In this document: piece by piece, positions 1 through 9,271 of the stretch
Layout: the number at the start of each line of letters is the position of its first letter
How positions within the stretch are numbered: position 1 is the stretch's first letter
Assembly (NCBI GenBank): GCA_020410825.1
Contig: CP084576.1
Coordinates: 248,001 to 312,000, forward strand
From: Candidatus Megaera endosymbiont of Mesostigma viride
GTDB taxonomy: Bacteria; Pseudomonadota; Alphaproteobacteria; Rickettsiales; Rickettsiaceae
Length of the DNA: 64,000 bases
Direction: 5' to 3'
Notes under the pieces: model-generated
The model's input: the letters and a program-made list of their open reading frames with translations, nothing else
Databases searched by the model: none
What the model was told of the DNA's origin: nothing
Position numbers and translations under genes: made by a program

Positions 1-2
1 AC

Positions 3-131
3 GATGAGAGCAAATGGCTAAAAATAATTTCAAAAAAACCGATATTACCGACCAGTCATGAAATTAGGGAAAATCATAGATCAAGATCTGCCCGTCTTAG
101 AGTTGCTCAAAAAATTGGGGGTATAAGATGA
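3..131 (+). CDS. rsmH: RsmH, 16S rRNA m4C1402 methyltransferase, C-terminal end (partial)
   Basis: The frame beginning at base 3 is open to a TGA at 129-131 and encodes about 42 residues. They include the [10 protein letters not shown] stretch typical of the extreme C-terminus of RsmH (MraW), which methylates C1402 of 16S rRNA. The rest of the gene lies before the window. Its stop overlaps the ATG of the next gene (ATGA, 128-131), as expected for the rsmH-ftsL pair of the division and cell-wall cluster. The fragment is short, so the call rests on the tail motif and on the neighbour. Confidence 0.85.
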   Translation, partial: DESKWLKIISKKPILPTSHEIRENHRSRSARLRVAQKIGGIR

Positions 132-511
132 GTTTATATAAAGTTATAAGCTACATAGCCATAATTTTATGTTTGCTAACTATATATGGCCTTTTTACTA
201 TCAAAGACAGTGTCGTAACTTTAAGGCTAGAACTTGAAGAAGTAAAAAAACAGGTTCGAAACGAAGAAGATGCTATCCGGATTCTTAAGGCTGAATTGGC
301 ATATCTTGGTTCACCTGAAAGGATTCAAAAACTTGCTCATAAATATTTAACTTTAGAAAAACCTAAAGTAACCCAAATAACTAAAGATCCTCTATTAGAA
401 GAAAAATTAGACCAAACCAAAATCCTAGCTAGTGCTAAAAGTTTTAGAAAACCTAGTAAATGGCGTTACAAAAAAGGGCCTGCTAAATACTTGACAATGG
501 TAAAGGATTAA
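128..511 (+). CDS. ftsL: FtsL-like cell division protein
   Basis: This 127-residue protein has one N-terminal membrane segment (about residues 5-25) followed by a charged heptad-like helix (about 28-60), the bitopic coiled-coil layout of FtsL. FtsL works with FtsB and FtsQ to activate septal peptidoglycan synthesis by FtsW/FtsI. The start is set by the 4-base overlap with rsmH and a G-rich ribosome-binding stretch (GGGGG) just upstream. In many proteobacteria ftsI follows; here the next gene is an unrelated symporter-kinase after about 230 noncoding bases. FtsL sequences diverge strongly, so the name depends on topology plus position after rsmH. Confidence 0.8.
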   Translation: MSLYKVISYIAIILCLLTIYGLFTIKDSVVTLRLELEEVKKQVRNEEDAIRILKAELAYLGSPERIQKLAHKYLTLEKPKVTQITKDPLLEEKLDQTKILASAKSFRKPSKWRYKKGPAKYLTMVKD

Positions 512-659
512 AAGCAAGTGTCGCTATGTGGCGGTTGATAACAAGCCTTTAATTTTAAACGCAGAAGTTCTAAATTTACAGAGACTTGATTGGATTCAAG
601 TTATTTTACCTCAGCTATTAATTTAAAAATATGCAAAATTTATATTTATTTTTTTATCC

Positions 660-680
660 CTCAATATATACTAGATTGAG
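660..680. promoter_or_regulatory. Inverted repeat upstream of the symporter-kinase pseudogene
   Basis: CTCAAT (660-665) and ATTGAG (675-680) form a perfect 6-bp inverted repeat with a 9-base spacer, about 60 bases before the ATG at 741. It could be an operator or part of a promoter region. No factor can be assigned, and short inverted repeats arise by chance in AT-rich DNA. Confidence 0.25.
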
Positions 681-740
681 TATTATAGGAATGTAATATA
701 ACTTTTAGTATGTTTAAAAAGGTTGATTCTTAGTTAAAAT

Positions 741-3561
741 ATGAGTCTCGATATTGATATAATTATTTTTATAGCGTTTTTGGTTACCAACCTTGTTGTG
801 GGGCTTGCTTACGGCCGGGAAGTAAAAACGATTAGTGACTATTCCTTAGGCGGCAGAAATTTTTCTACAGGGGCTCTAGTTTCTACTATAGTTGCAACTT
901 GTGTTACGGGCAGTGGATTTTTTATAATTCTTACAAAAACCTATTCTGATGGTTTGTATTATCTTATTCCTACTGTTTTTATAATTATTCAAATGTTTAT
1001 TACAGTTTACTTCCTGATACCTAGAATGGGAGAGTTTTTGGGGAATGTTTCGGTAGCAGAAGCAATGGGTGATATCTATGGTAAAGAAATACGATTGATA
1101 ACAGCGATTTGTGGTATCCTTAAAATGGTAGGAGGAATTGCCGTACAGTTTAAGGTATTTGGCAATATATTTAATTATTTCTTAGGAATGGATTCTACTT
1201 ATGCAATCCTTTTAGCATCAGCAATTGTTGTGGTATATTCTTCTTTTGGTGGTATTAGAGCTGTAACTTATACTGATGTAATACAATTTATTACTTTTGG
1301 TTTTGTTGTTCCGTTGATAGGAGTGGTTCTATGGAATCATATTTACAATAACAATATTGCGTTTAGTGAAATAATAGAAAATTCTAATTTTGATTATAAA
1401 AAAGTATTGGATATTGGTAACCCCAAATTATGGGACATGATACCATTAATTCTTTATTTTATTATGCCTTCTACAGATCCTACCTCTTTTCAAAGGATTT
1501 CTATGGGACGTGATATTTACCAAGCAAGAAAGGCCTGGTTTATTGCGGCAATTTTGTTTGGTTTGGTAACTCTTTCCATATGCTGGATTCCATTTTTGCT
1601 TACACTTCTAGAACCAGGACTGCAACATAATCAAGTAGTTAATTATTTAGTAGATAACTATACTTTTGTAGGCTTAAAAGGCTTAATGATAATAGGGATA
1701 GCGGCTATGGCCATGTCTACTGCGGATTCACGTATTAATGCCGCAGCAGTACTATTTGCCAATGATATTGGAAAAACTTTTAACATAAAAATAAATGAAC
1801 TAGTTTTATCTAAATTATTCTCTTTAGTATTAGGTATTTTTGCTACCTATCTGGCAATTATAAAAACTGATTTGCTTAGTATTAGTAATGACTTCAGCAA
1901 GTTTTTATTTACCAATTGTAACTGTGCCCTTATTACTAGCCATTTTTGGTTTTCGTAGCACAAAAAAGTCAGTGTCGGCAGCAATGGTGGCAGGTTTTTT
2001 TGTTGTGTTAGTTGGCAATATTTTTGAGGTGAAAGCTGATACTATATTGATAGGAATGCTCGTCAATATGATAGTTCTTTTTGGCTTTCATTATATATTT
2101 AAGCAGGCAGGGGGCTGGGTAGGGATTAAGGATTATAGCTATTTGGAAAAGAGCAAGAAGGAAAATAACCGGATGATATCAGCTTTGGTAAGAAATATTC
2201 ACGCTTTTAGCTTTATTGAGTTTTGTAAGGAGAGAGCTCCAAAAGATGAGCTTAATTACATGTGGCTTGGGATCTACTTTATAATATATGGTTTTAGCAC
2301 CATGTATTCGACCAGGTTAGAGCTTGTAGGCGATCAAAGCGAGGTGATTGTAGTTGTTTATCAGATCATGATGGTTACAGGGGTGGTAATGGCGATGTAT
2401 CCGATTTGGCCGCCAAGGATAAAGCATGAGATTATAGTGCAGGTAGCGTGGCACATAGTAATTTTCTATATGTTGATTGTATTTGCTGTTTTCTTCGTGA
2501 TGGTCAATAAATTTGGCCAGTTACAATTTGCCTTGTTTGTACTGAATATATTAATAGCGACGATTCTAACCGGTTGGCGGCTAGGGATAGGGATGAGCAT
2601 AGTAGGGTTTTACTTTGGTTTAGAGCTATATAAATATTATGCTGGAATAAATGAAATTGATTTTACAGTGGGTTCACCTGAGTTTGTATCCATATATGTG
2701 ATAATACTTGCCGGAGCGGTATTATTAATGTTTTTCAAACCCAAACAAGAGCATCAGGAGCTAACTGAAGAAAAGAACGAGCATCTAAGTGGCCGGATAA
2801 ACATGTACAAGGAGCAGACCAGGGAAGCAGAAGCATTAAAAGGCCGTTTTATTCGCAATATAACGCATGAATATCACGCTCCGATGACGGGGATATCGAG
2901 CATGGCTCAGGTACTGGTTCAGGATTATGATAAGTTAAATGATGAGCAGCGAAAAGTAGCAGCTAAAACGATACTAGATAGCTCGCTTCGTCTTGAGGTA
3001 TTTGATTCGAATATATCAAGTCTCTCAAAATTAAATAAACCAAGTTATGACTTAAAACTAGCAGAGACGGATTTTAGCCAGCTAGTAGAGGATAGGGTTG
3101 CACTTTGCCGCAAGCTATATGAGAATGAGGAAGAAAGTACTATTTACTGGCGAGAAGGACCGGAGACCAGAACACGAAACTGGCAGCTGGATATTGAAGA
3201 GGGCATCATCTTAAATATTGATAAATACTACCTAAGCCAGGCGATAGATAATCTGATCATCAATAGTATCAATTACGCCAAAAGCGGAACTATTGCAATT
3301 AGCATCAAACGGGATAATGATAATGAAACGATAATCTTTAGCATTAGTGACGAGGGAATAGGGATACCACCAAGTGAATTAGACGAAGTATTTGAGGAGT
3401 TTACAGTTAGTTCAAGGACAGAAAGTTTTGCCGGCGGAAGAGGAGTAGGCCTTGCGGTGTGCAAAAAGGTTATTGAAGTACATGGCGGGAAGATCAAGGC
3501 CGAAAGTAAAAGAATGGGTACTACAATCAGCTTTACCCTGCCTTATATAAGCAAGGTGTAA
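741..3561 (+). pseudogene. Na+/solute symporter-histidine kinase fusion, frameshifted (copy 1)
   Basis: Two overlapping frames, 741-1958 (405 aa) and 1888-3561 (557 aa), together match the intact 946-residue paralogue at 30259-33099. The first half is an SSS-family (PutP-like) Na+/solute symporter with many membrane segments. The second half has the last symporter helices, a block of about six helices and a cytoplasmic histidine kinase: H-box with H327 of the downstream frame (DNA 2866-2868, motif T-H-E-Y-H-A-P-M), an N-box, and G boxes D-E-G-I-G-I-P and G-G-R-G-V-G-L-A. The break lies near 1880-1890. Removing one base of the TAATG at 1886-1890 realigns it with the paralogue without a gap. 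No ribosome-binding site precedes the ATG at 1888, so separate translation of the kinase half is uncertain. The frameshift could be a real mutation, a sequencing error or, less likely, recoding. The kinase half is nearly identical to copy 2. Confidence 0.85.
2737..3537 (+). repeat. 801-bp near-identical inverted repeat, copy 1 (kinase domain)
   Basis: This stretch matches the reverse complement of 30286-31086 without indels. The encoded ~265 residues differ at only about six positions (for example Y/H, T/K, E/Q and G/C). Similarity falls sharply upstream, where the transporter halves are only moderately related, and again after the shared L-P near the C-terminus. The pattern indicates recent gene conversion or partial duplication. 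Confidence 0.9.
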
Positions 3562-3684
3562 TTTCCATCTTCACTGTAATAATAAAGCAGTTAGTTAATA
3601 AAGATTCTTAAGCTTAATTTGTTTTTAAGTTGAATTAGCGGGTTTAATGAGCTTACAGTAATAAATGATAAGTATTAAAAACTG

Positions 3685-3690
3685 TATAAT
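3685..3690 (+). promoter_or_regulatory. -10 box (TATAAT) of the phosphatase effector candidate
   Basis: A perfect TATAAT preceded by CTG lies 13 bases before the GTG at 3703 and 19 before the ATG at 3709. No clear -35 box stands at 16-18 bases upstream. If used, the transcript would have a very short leader, which agrees with the lack of a well-spaced Shine-Dalgarno sequence. Confidence 0.4.
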
Positions 3691-3708
3691 TCAAATCTGT
3701 GGGTGAAT

Positions 3709-5715
3709 ATGTCAAAGGCAACTCTCTATGATAAGTTTAAATCGGATAAAGAATCTACTATTGGGGTTATCCAAGAATTCTTACAATCCACCCCAAAAAG
3801 TCCAACTATTGCTCCAGAGGATTTAGGACAATATCGGAGAGATGCAGTAACACTCGTATCACAAGGAAAATTTACCGAAGCACTGCAAACCCTTGAACGC
3901 TTAAGAGATGCAAAAAGTGGCATCGTAATGCAGGAAATAACAAAAGATGGGGTACCGGTAATTATAAGGGACGCAAGAGCTGCTAAAAATCCACCCGTTC
4001 GGGAAACTGAAGCTTTTGAGATGCAATATTTAAACGCAATAAGAGCTGGAATGGATATTGCAGAAATAGCAGGAAAACCTGCAATAAATACTCTGCTACA
4101 GAGAGAAGCTACGGAATTCATGCAAAAATTTTCTGAAAATAAAGTTTTATCTCAAGAAGAATTAGCAGGGTTGTTAAAAAAACAAATTAAAGATCTAGGA
4201 AAAATCCTTGAGTCAAATGGAATACCGGACGCATATAAAAAACTAAATATTGCTAAAGACTTTCAAAATTTCAACGATAAACACTCGAATATAGTAACAG
4301 TTTCTTCAATTGAACATAACGGGCAAAAACATACAGTAATTGAAGCAGAAGTAGCCATGAAAGGCTTAACGGAAAGTCAAAAGAAGCAATATGAAAGTAT
4401 ATTGCAAAGTGAAGGACCAAAACCTTCCTGGTATACTGCCATGCCTAAATGGGAACAAGCACTATGTAAAAAATATGCAAGCAAAATTGTTGCCGGTGAA
4501 CACGTAATCCCGACTCAGCTCAGGCAAATTGCAGGAATGAAGAACGCTTTTGAAAAAATTACTGCTATATCTGCAGGAGGAGAATTAGAAATACTCCACA
4601 CCTCAAAACATGCAGGTACTTTAGCTTCTCTTGCTAGAGACAAAAATGCAAGGCAAGATATTACAGATGGAAATGCAGAGCAAGCCAAAGAATGGATCGG
4701 GCCAGAAAAGACATTGCATTGTAATACTTTTAATTCTGGACCTTTAGGAGCAGGAGATGACCCTGAAATAGTAAGAAGTACTAAAAAAGCTATGGAGAAC
4801 GTCGGTGGAAAAGAAACTAACACTGCTTTTAATAGCTTCCGATATTCAGGATTTGCAAATGACCTAAAAGGTACAAAAGATACTTTAAAAATGTTAGCAG
4901 GTAGCCTTCCAAAAGATAAAGAATTCGACAAAATAAAATCCCATCTTCAGCCAAAAGGCTTTTTTGGCAGGTTATTGAGAACAGGTACTGCAGAAAAAGA
5001 AATACAAGATTTACTTAGTAGTAAAAAAATAGATAGCAGAACAGTAGAAATACTAAAAAGCGCTATTGATCTAAGACGTTCGGTAGAAAAAGCTGATTCT
5101 CTTTTAAGGTTTGGAGATGCTGAAAATGCTAGTCTTGCAACTTCGACCAAACTCAATAAATTAACTAGCGCCTTATCAGATTTAGAATCACCGCCAAAAG
5201 GAATGGCGAAACTTCCGTCGAAAGAGGAAATATTAAATATGTGCGCAAGCGGTAAAGATAGGACTGGCCTTGCTGAACATGACCAAACAGCAAGGGCAAT
5301 AGCAACTAAAATCGGAGCACCTATATCAGATATAGATAAGCAATTACTTGCATCCGGACATACGGCTCAGCAGGCTGGAGGAATTAATGCCGGCGGTGCT
5401 ACTATTGGATGTTATGGTACAAAAAGCGAAAATAGAGCAGGTATACCGGTAAGCCGAAAAGAGAATTTAGAAGCAATAGTAGAGGTAACAGCAAATAGCA
5501 ATAAGATCAAAGGAAAAAGCAAATTAAAAGAACCTAAAGTTACCTCTCCCGTTAAACCCTCTACTAAACATAGGTTGCAAACCAAAAAACTACAAGCAGT
5601 TGTAGATGCACCAATTAGACCGAGAAGTAAAAGTGCTGATGCTGAGTTAGGTTCTCTGCCTTCTCCTCAAACCCCTCCGGTTAAAACCGGTAGACCGAAA
5701 AGTAACAGTATCTAA
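3709..5715 (+). CDS. Putative secreted phosphoinositide phosphatase (SopB/IpgD/SidF-like CX5R)
   Basis: A 668-residue soluble protein with no signal peptide or membrane segment. Numbered from the alternative GTG at 3703, it holds C514-A-S-G-K-D-R520-T-G, the C-X5-R phosphatase loop in the C-x-S-G-K-D-R-T-G form seen in the bacterial effectors SopB, IpgD and Legionella SidF. An upstream N341-T-F-N-S-G segment resembles the second conserved motif of SopB-type enzymes, and a Gly-rich segment follows the loop. These enzymes remove phosphates from phosphoinositides and alter host trafficking and survival signalling. The last ~90 residues are rich in Lys, Pro and Ser, a plausible type IV secretion tail. 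The gene stands alone between the symporter-kinase and convergent aspS. The catalytic fold is well supported by the motif; substrate and secretion are inference. Confidence 0.65.
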   Translation: MSKATLYDKFKSDKESTIGVIQEFLQSTPKSPTIAPEDLGQYRRDAVTLVSQGKFTEALQTLERLRDAKSGIVMQEITKDGVPVIIRDARAAKNPPVRETEAFEMQYLNAIRAGMDIAEIAGKPAINTLLQREATEFMQKFSENKVLSQEELAGLLKKQIKDLGKILESNGIPDAYKKLNIAKDFQNFNDKHSNIVTVSSIEHNGQKHTVIEAEVAMKGLTESQKKQYESILQSEGPKPSWYTAMPKWEQALCKKYASKIVAGEHVIPTQLRQIAGMKNAFEKITAISAGGELEILHTSKHAGTLASLARDKNARQDITDGNAEQAKEWIGPEKTLHCNTFNSGPLGAGDDPEIVRSTKKAMENVGGKETNTAFNSFRYSGFANDLKGTKDTLKMLAGSLPKDKEFDKIKSHLQPKGFFGRLLRTGTAEKEIQDLLSSKKIDSRTVEILKSAIDLRRSVEKADSLLRFGDAENASLATSTKLNKLTSALSDLESPPKGMAKLPSKEEILNMCASGKDRTGLAEHDQTARAIATKIGAPISDIDKQLLASGHTAQQAGGINAGGATIGCYGTKSENRAGIPVSRKENLEAIVEVTANSNKIKGKSKLKEPKVTSPVKPSTKHRLQTKKLQAVVDAPIRPRSKSADAELGSLPSPQTPPVKTGRPKSNSI

Positions 5716-5735
5716 CAATTCAAGACTTTAGCTTT

Positions 5736-7544
5736 TTAAGGTTTGGCTAGTTTGTTCCTAAGGGAAGGTGATAACATAATATTAAGCTCCCGCAATTGCT
5801 TTTCTTCGGCATAATTTGGAGCACCCATAAGTAGATCTTCTGCTTGTTGGTTCATCGGAAAAGCAATAACTTCACGAATATTTGCAGTGTCGGCTATTAG
5901 CATAACCATTCTATCTATTCCTGGTGCAATACCTCCATGGGGAGGAGCTCCATATTTAAATGCTCTTATCATACCGCCAAATTTATTATCTACTTCCTGC
6001 TGAGAATAACCGGCTATTTCAAAAGCTTTATACATCAGATCGGGCTTATGATTTCTAATTGCTCCACTAGAAAGTTCTATGCCGTTACAAACTATATCAT
6101 ACTGGAAAGCCTTAATCTGTAGCAATTCTTCTTGAGTCTGAGCTTTGTCTAAAACCTCGATTCCTCCTTGCGGCATGGAAAATGGATTATGGCTAAAATC
6201 AATTTTCTTAGTATCTTCATTAAACTCATAAAATGGAAAATCAGTAATCCAGCAGAATTCAAAACGATTGTAATCTATCAGCCCAAGATCGATACCCAGT
6301 TTTGTTCTAATTTTACCGGCTATCTTGGACGCTTCCAGCTCCTTAGCACAAACAAAAAATATTGCATCACCATTTGTTAATTTCGCAGCAGTTTTTAAAT
6401 TTTCCAGCTGCTTTTCATTTAAGAATTTTGCTATTGGGCCTTTTACTTCTCCCTCATCGCCAAAAGTTATGTAACCAAGGCCGTTTGCCCCCTCGTTAAT
6501 AGCGAATTTGGTCAAATCATCAAAATATTTACGTGATTTGCTGAGCAATTTAGGCCCAGGAATTGCCCGCACTACAAACCCTTTCTCGATATTGTCCTTA
6601 AAAACTGTAAATGTAGAAGCAGCAAAAATATCCGTTACATCAATGATCTCAATTGGATTACGTAAATCCGGTTTATCATTACCATACTTAAGCATAGATT
6701 CAGTATATGGAATTCTGACAAAAGGAGGGTTGGAAACTTTTTTATTACTAAATTTACTAAAAATTTCAAACATTAATGGTTCAATCGTATTAAACACATC
6801 ATCTTGCGTAACAAATGACATTTCAATATCAAGCTGGTAAAATTCACCCGGCGATCTATCAGCCCTTGCATCCTCATCACGAAAACACGGCGCTATTTGA
6901 AAGTACCTATCAAAACCTGACATCATTAACATTTGTTTGAACTGCTGAGGTGCTTGCGGAAGAGCATAAAATTTACCAGGATGTATTCTACTTGGGACTA
7001 AGAAGTCACGAGCCCCCTCCGGAGAACTGGCTGTAAGAATCGGCGTTTGAAATTCGATGAAACTCTGGGAAATCATATATTTTCTGATTTCAGCAATTAT
7101 TGTAGATCGAAGTATTATGTTATTGTGTAGCTTTTCACGCCTTAAATCTAGAAATCTGTATTTAAGCCTGATATCTTCAGGCGCTTCTTGCTCAGAATTT
7201 ACATTAAGAGGTAACATATCTGCTTCTGATTCTAGAATGTAACTCGTAACTACTATTTCAATTTCACCTGTATTGATTGTTGTATTTATATTATCTTGAT
7301 CTCGGCTAACTACTTTACCCTCTACTGTAATAACGCTTTCATAGCGCAAATAACTTGCTCTATCTTTTAACGATAAGTCTTGGTCAGTAAAAACTAATTG
7401 CGTTATTCCATAATGATCTCTAATATCTATGAATAACAAATTACCATGGTCTCTGCGTCTGTGAACCCACCCAGATAACTTTACTGTTTGACCAACGGAT
7501 AATTTGTTAAGTTCACTACAATTATGAGTTCTGTATTTATGCAT
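5736..7544 (-). CDS. aspS: Aspartyl-tRNA synthetase
   Basis: Class II aminoacyl-tRNA synthetase of the bacterial type, 602 residues from the chosen ATG. The protein opens with M-H-K-Y-R-T-H and an OB-fold anticodon domain containing [10 protein letters not shown]. Motif 2 ([10 protein letters not shown]) and motif 3 (G-I-A-P-G-I-D-R) are present, with the bacterial GAD insertion between them. The frame stays open 24 codons further upstream, but that extension is hydrophobic and does not fit family starts, so I begin at 7544. It charges tRNA-Asp; bacteria with GatCAB often use such an enzyme for tRNA-Asn as well, which cannot be judged here. It ends 20 bases from the convergent phosphatase gene and is divergent from rnd. 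Confidence 0.97.
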   Translation of the reverse strand: MHKYRTHNCSELNKLSVGQTVKLSGWVHRRRDHGNLLFIDIRDHYGITQLVFTDQDLSLKDRASYLRYESVITVEGKVVSRDQDNINTTINTGEIEIVVTSYILESEADMLPLNVNSEQEAPEDIRLKYRFLDLRREKLHNNIILRSTIIAEIRKYMISQSFIEFQTPILTASSPEGARDFLVPSRIHPGKFYALPQAPQQFKQMLMMSGFDRYFQIAPCFRDEDARADRSPGEFYQLDIEMSFVTQDDVFNTIEPLMFEIFSKFSNKKVSNPPFVRIPYTESMLKYGNDKPDLRNPIEIIDVTDIFAASTFTVFKDNIEKGFVVRAIPGPKLLSKSRKYFDDLTKFAINEGANGLGYITFGDEGEVKGPIAKFLNEKQLENLKTAAKLTNGDAIFFVCAKELEASKIAGKIRTKLGIDLGLIDYNRFEFCWITDFPFYEFNEDTKKIDFSHNPFSMPQGGIEVLDKAQTQEELLQIKAFQYDIVCNGIELSSGAIRNHKPDLMYKAFEIAGYSQQEVDNKFGGMIRAFKYGAPPHGGIAPGIDRMVMLIADTANIREVIAFPMNQQAEDLLMGAPNYAEEKQLRELNIMLSPSLRNKLAKP

Positions 7545-7567
7545 AGAATTAATAATTTTAATATTCA

Positions 7568-7601
7568 TATGTGTACATAAGTATGTACTTATATATATAA
7601 T
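7568..7601. promoter_or_regulatory. Palindromes and -10 box in the aspS/rnd divergent region
   Basis: Two overlapping palindromes lie between the divergent genes: TATGT-GT-ACATA (7568-7579) and ATAAGTA-TG-TACTTAT (7577-7592), both perfect around a 2-base centre. A TATAAT at 7596-7601 on the plus strand, 24 bases before the rnd ATG, is a likely -10 box. The palindromes sit where a -35 region or an operator would be. No regulator can be named. Confidence 0.35.
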
Positions 7602-7624
7602 AGGCATTTTAAGCAATCAAAATC

Positions 7625-8488
7625 ATGATACTTATCAGCAATCAATCAGAGTTTAATAAAATCTGCGAGGTTTTATCAAATGAAAGAATTCTTTATATGG
7701 ATACTGAGTTCCACAGGAGAAAAACTTACTATGCGATTTTAAGTATTATCCAAATTAGTACTCCAAATCAAAAAATAATAATAGATGCGCTTAGTGATAT
7801 AAACCTCTCTGCCTTAAAAACTATACTGCTTAATCCACTTATACTAAAAGTACTCCACTCTCCAGACCAAGACTTTGAAATATTTTTAAAGCTTTTTGGT
7901 GCTCTCCCAAAAAACGTTTTTGATACTCAAATTGCAGCAAATGTTTGTGGTATGGAAGAAGGAATGGGTTATAGCAAATTATGTAAAGCAATGTTAAATA
8001 TTGAGATAGATAAATCGCTTCAAAAAGCCAATTGGCTTGAGAGACCTTTATCTAAAGCTTTATTGGAATATGCAATCCGTGATACTGAATTTTTAATCCC
8101 CCTACACAGAATATTATCGGATACCTTAACAAGCAGAAAATTATGGGATAATTATAACTCTAAAACCGCCAAATTATTAGATAGTAATTCTTATAAATTT
8201 TCTCCTGAGAGATTAATCCAAAAAATGGAGCTAAGGAACAAAAATGAAGAATTTTTACATAAGTTGTTCCAATTTGCTTTACTTAGGGAAGAATGCTCGC
8301 AGATACTTAATATTCCAAGAAACCATTGCGCTAAAGATCATGATCTTATACTTCTTTCAACTCATTTACCTACTAATAATGAGCAATTAAATAAGCTTTA
8401 CCTGGGCTTTATTCCATTATGTAAAACCCAGTTCAGGAATAAAATATTTGATTTATCTGAAGGGTTAAAAACTAGCAAATTAACTTAA
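7625..8488 (+). CDS. rnd: Ribonuclease D
   Basis: This 287-residue DEDDy-type 3'-5' exoribonuclease trims tRNA 3' ends. Exo I is M-D26-T-E28-F, exo II contains H-S-P-D-Q-D, and exo III is Y-A-I-R-D-T-E-F (Y-x3-D). Behind the nuclease domain is a short helical region resembling one HRDC domain (about residues 195-265). E. coli RNase D, at about 375 residues, has two HRDC domains; the shorter form is common in alphaproteobacteria. The gene starts 80 bases from divergent aspS and has its own -10 box. Confidence 0.9.
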   Translation: MILISNQSEFNKICEVLSNERILYMDTEFHRRKTYYAILSIIQISTPNQKIIIDALSDINLSALKTILLNPLILKVLHSPDQDFEIFLKLFGALPKNVFDTQIAANVCGMEEGMGYSKLCKAMLNIEIDKSLQKANWLERPLSKALLEYAIRDTEFLIPLHRILSDTLTSRKLWDNYNSKTAKLLDSNSYKFSPERLIQKMELRNKNEEFLHKLFQFALLREECSQILNIPRNHCAKDHDLILLSTHLPTNNEQLNKLYLGFIPLCKTQFRNKIFDLSEGLKTSKLT

Positions 8489-8641
8489 TATATCATTTAA
8501 ATTTTTGCGAACTAGCCAATTTATCCCTTAATTTCTCTCTTAAATATATTAGTAATTATTTAATCACCGATTTTTTTATAAATACACTTGCATCATCAAA
8601 AAAGAGTTACTACCATTTAAAATGTTAAGTATCTATTTATT

Positions 8642-9256
8642 ATGGCCAGAAAAAGTATTTTTAAAAAATCTCAAATAAATCATTCTTTGAAATTTTTTAC
8701 TTTTAGTAAAAAACCTATTCGATCAATTTTAGCTACTTTAACTCTAGGAATCGCTATTGGTGTTGGTTACGAAGAAATGATAGGTATAGGGACCTGGCAT
8801 AAATTTCAAGCAGATACCGATAAAATTAACGTTTGCTTTACCCCACCATCTGGTTGTGGTAGCTTGATTGCTCAACAAATAACTAAAGCAAAAGAATCTA
8901 TTTTCGTTCAAGCTTACGGGCTAACATCTGATATGATAATTCATCAGCTTAAAAATGCTCATGAACGAGGGGTAAAAGTCAGGATTTTGTTAGATGGAGG
9001 AAATTTAAGCGATAACAAGGATATTTTCGAACATTTTAAAAGGCTTGGCATTGATGTATATTATGATAAAATGCCTGGGATTGCTCATAATAAAGTAATG
9101 ATAATTGATCGAAAGAAAGTTATAACAGGCTCTTTTAATTTCACTAAGGCAGCAGATAACAAAAATGCTGAGAATGTACTCTTAATAGAAGATAGTGAGC
9201 TTGCTGCAACCTATATAGATAATTGGAAAAGTAGGGCAAAACATAATATACATTAA
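8642..9256 (+). CDS. pld: Phospholipase D-family protein (Rickettsia Pld type)
   Basis: A 204-residue protein with an N-terminal membrane anchor or signal segment (about residues 25-45) and one HKD motif, H149-N-K151 to D156 (H-x-K-x4-D), followed by G-S-F-N-F and N-A-E-N. This is the single-HKD, Nuc-like form that dimerises to build one active site. It closely resembles what I recall of Rickettsia Pld, a secreted enzyme linked to phagosome escape and virulence, including the C-F-T-P-P-x-G-C segment after the anchor. It is followed after 15 bases by the M23 peptidase gene, suggesting cotranscription. Confidence 0.93.
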   Translation: MARKSIFKKSQINHSLKFFTFSKKPIRSILATLTLGIAIGVGYEEMIGIGTWHKFQADTDKINVCFTPPSGCGSLIAQQITKAKESIFVQAYGLTSDMIIHQLKNAHERGVKVRILLDGGNLSDNKDIFEHFKRLGIDVYYDKMPGIAHNKVMIIDRKKVITGSFNFTKAADNKNAENVLLIEDSELAATYIDNWKSRAKHNIH

Positions 9257-9271
9257 TGGTTAGTATTAAAT

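Noticed and set aside
1888-3561. Treating the kinase half of copy 1 as an independent gene starting at 1888.
   Set aside because: The ATG has no ribosome site and lies inside the symporter domain by comparison with the intact paralogue; a frameshift explains it better.
3726-4931. Minus-strand open frames of 130-138 codons inside the phosphatase gene.
   Set aside because: They are antisense to a long frame with a clear catalytic motif and have no ribosome sites or recognisable domains.
5736-7616. A longer aspS starting at 7616.
   Set aside because: The extra 24 residues are hydrophobic and do not belong to the AspRS N-terminus, which begins M-H-K-Y-R-T-H.
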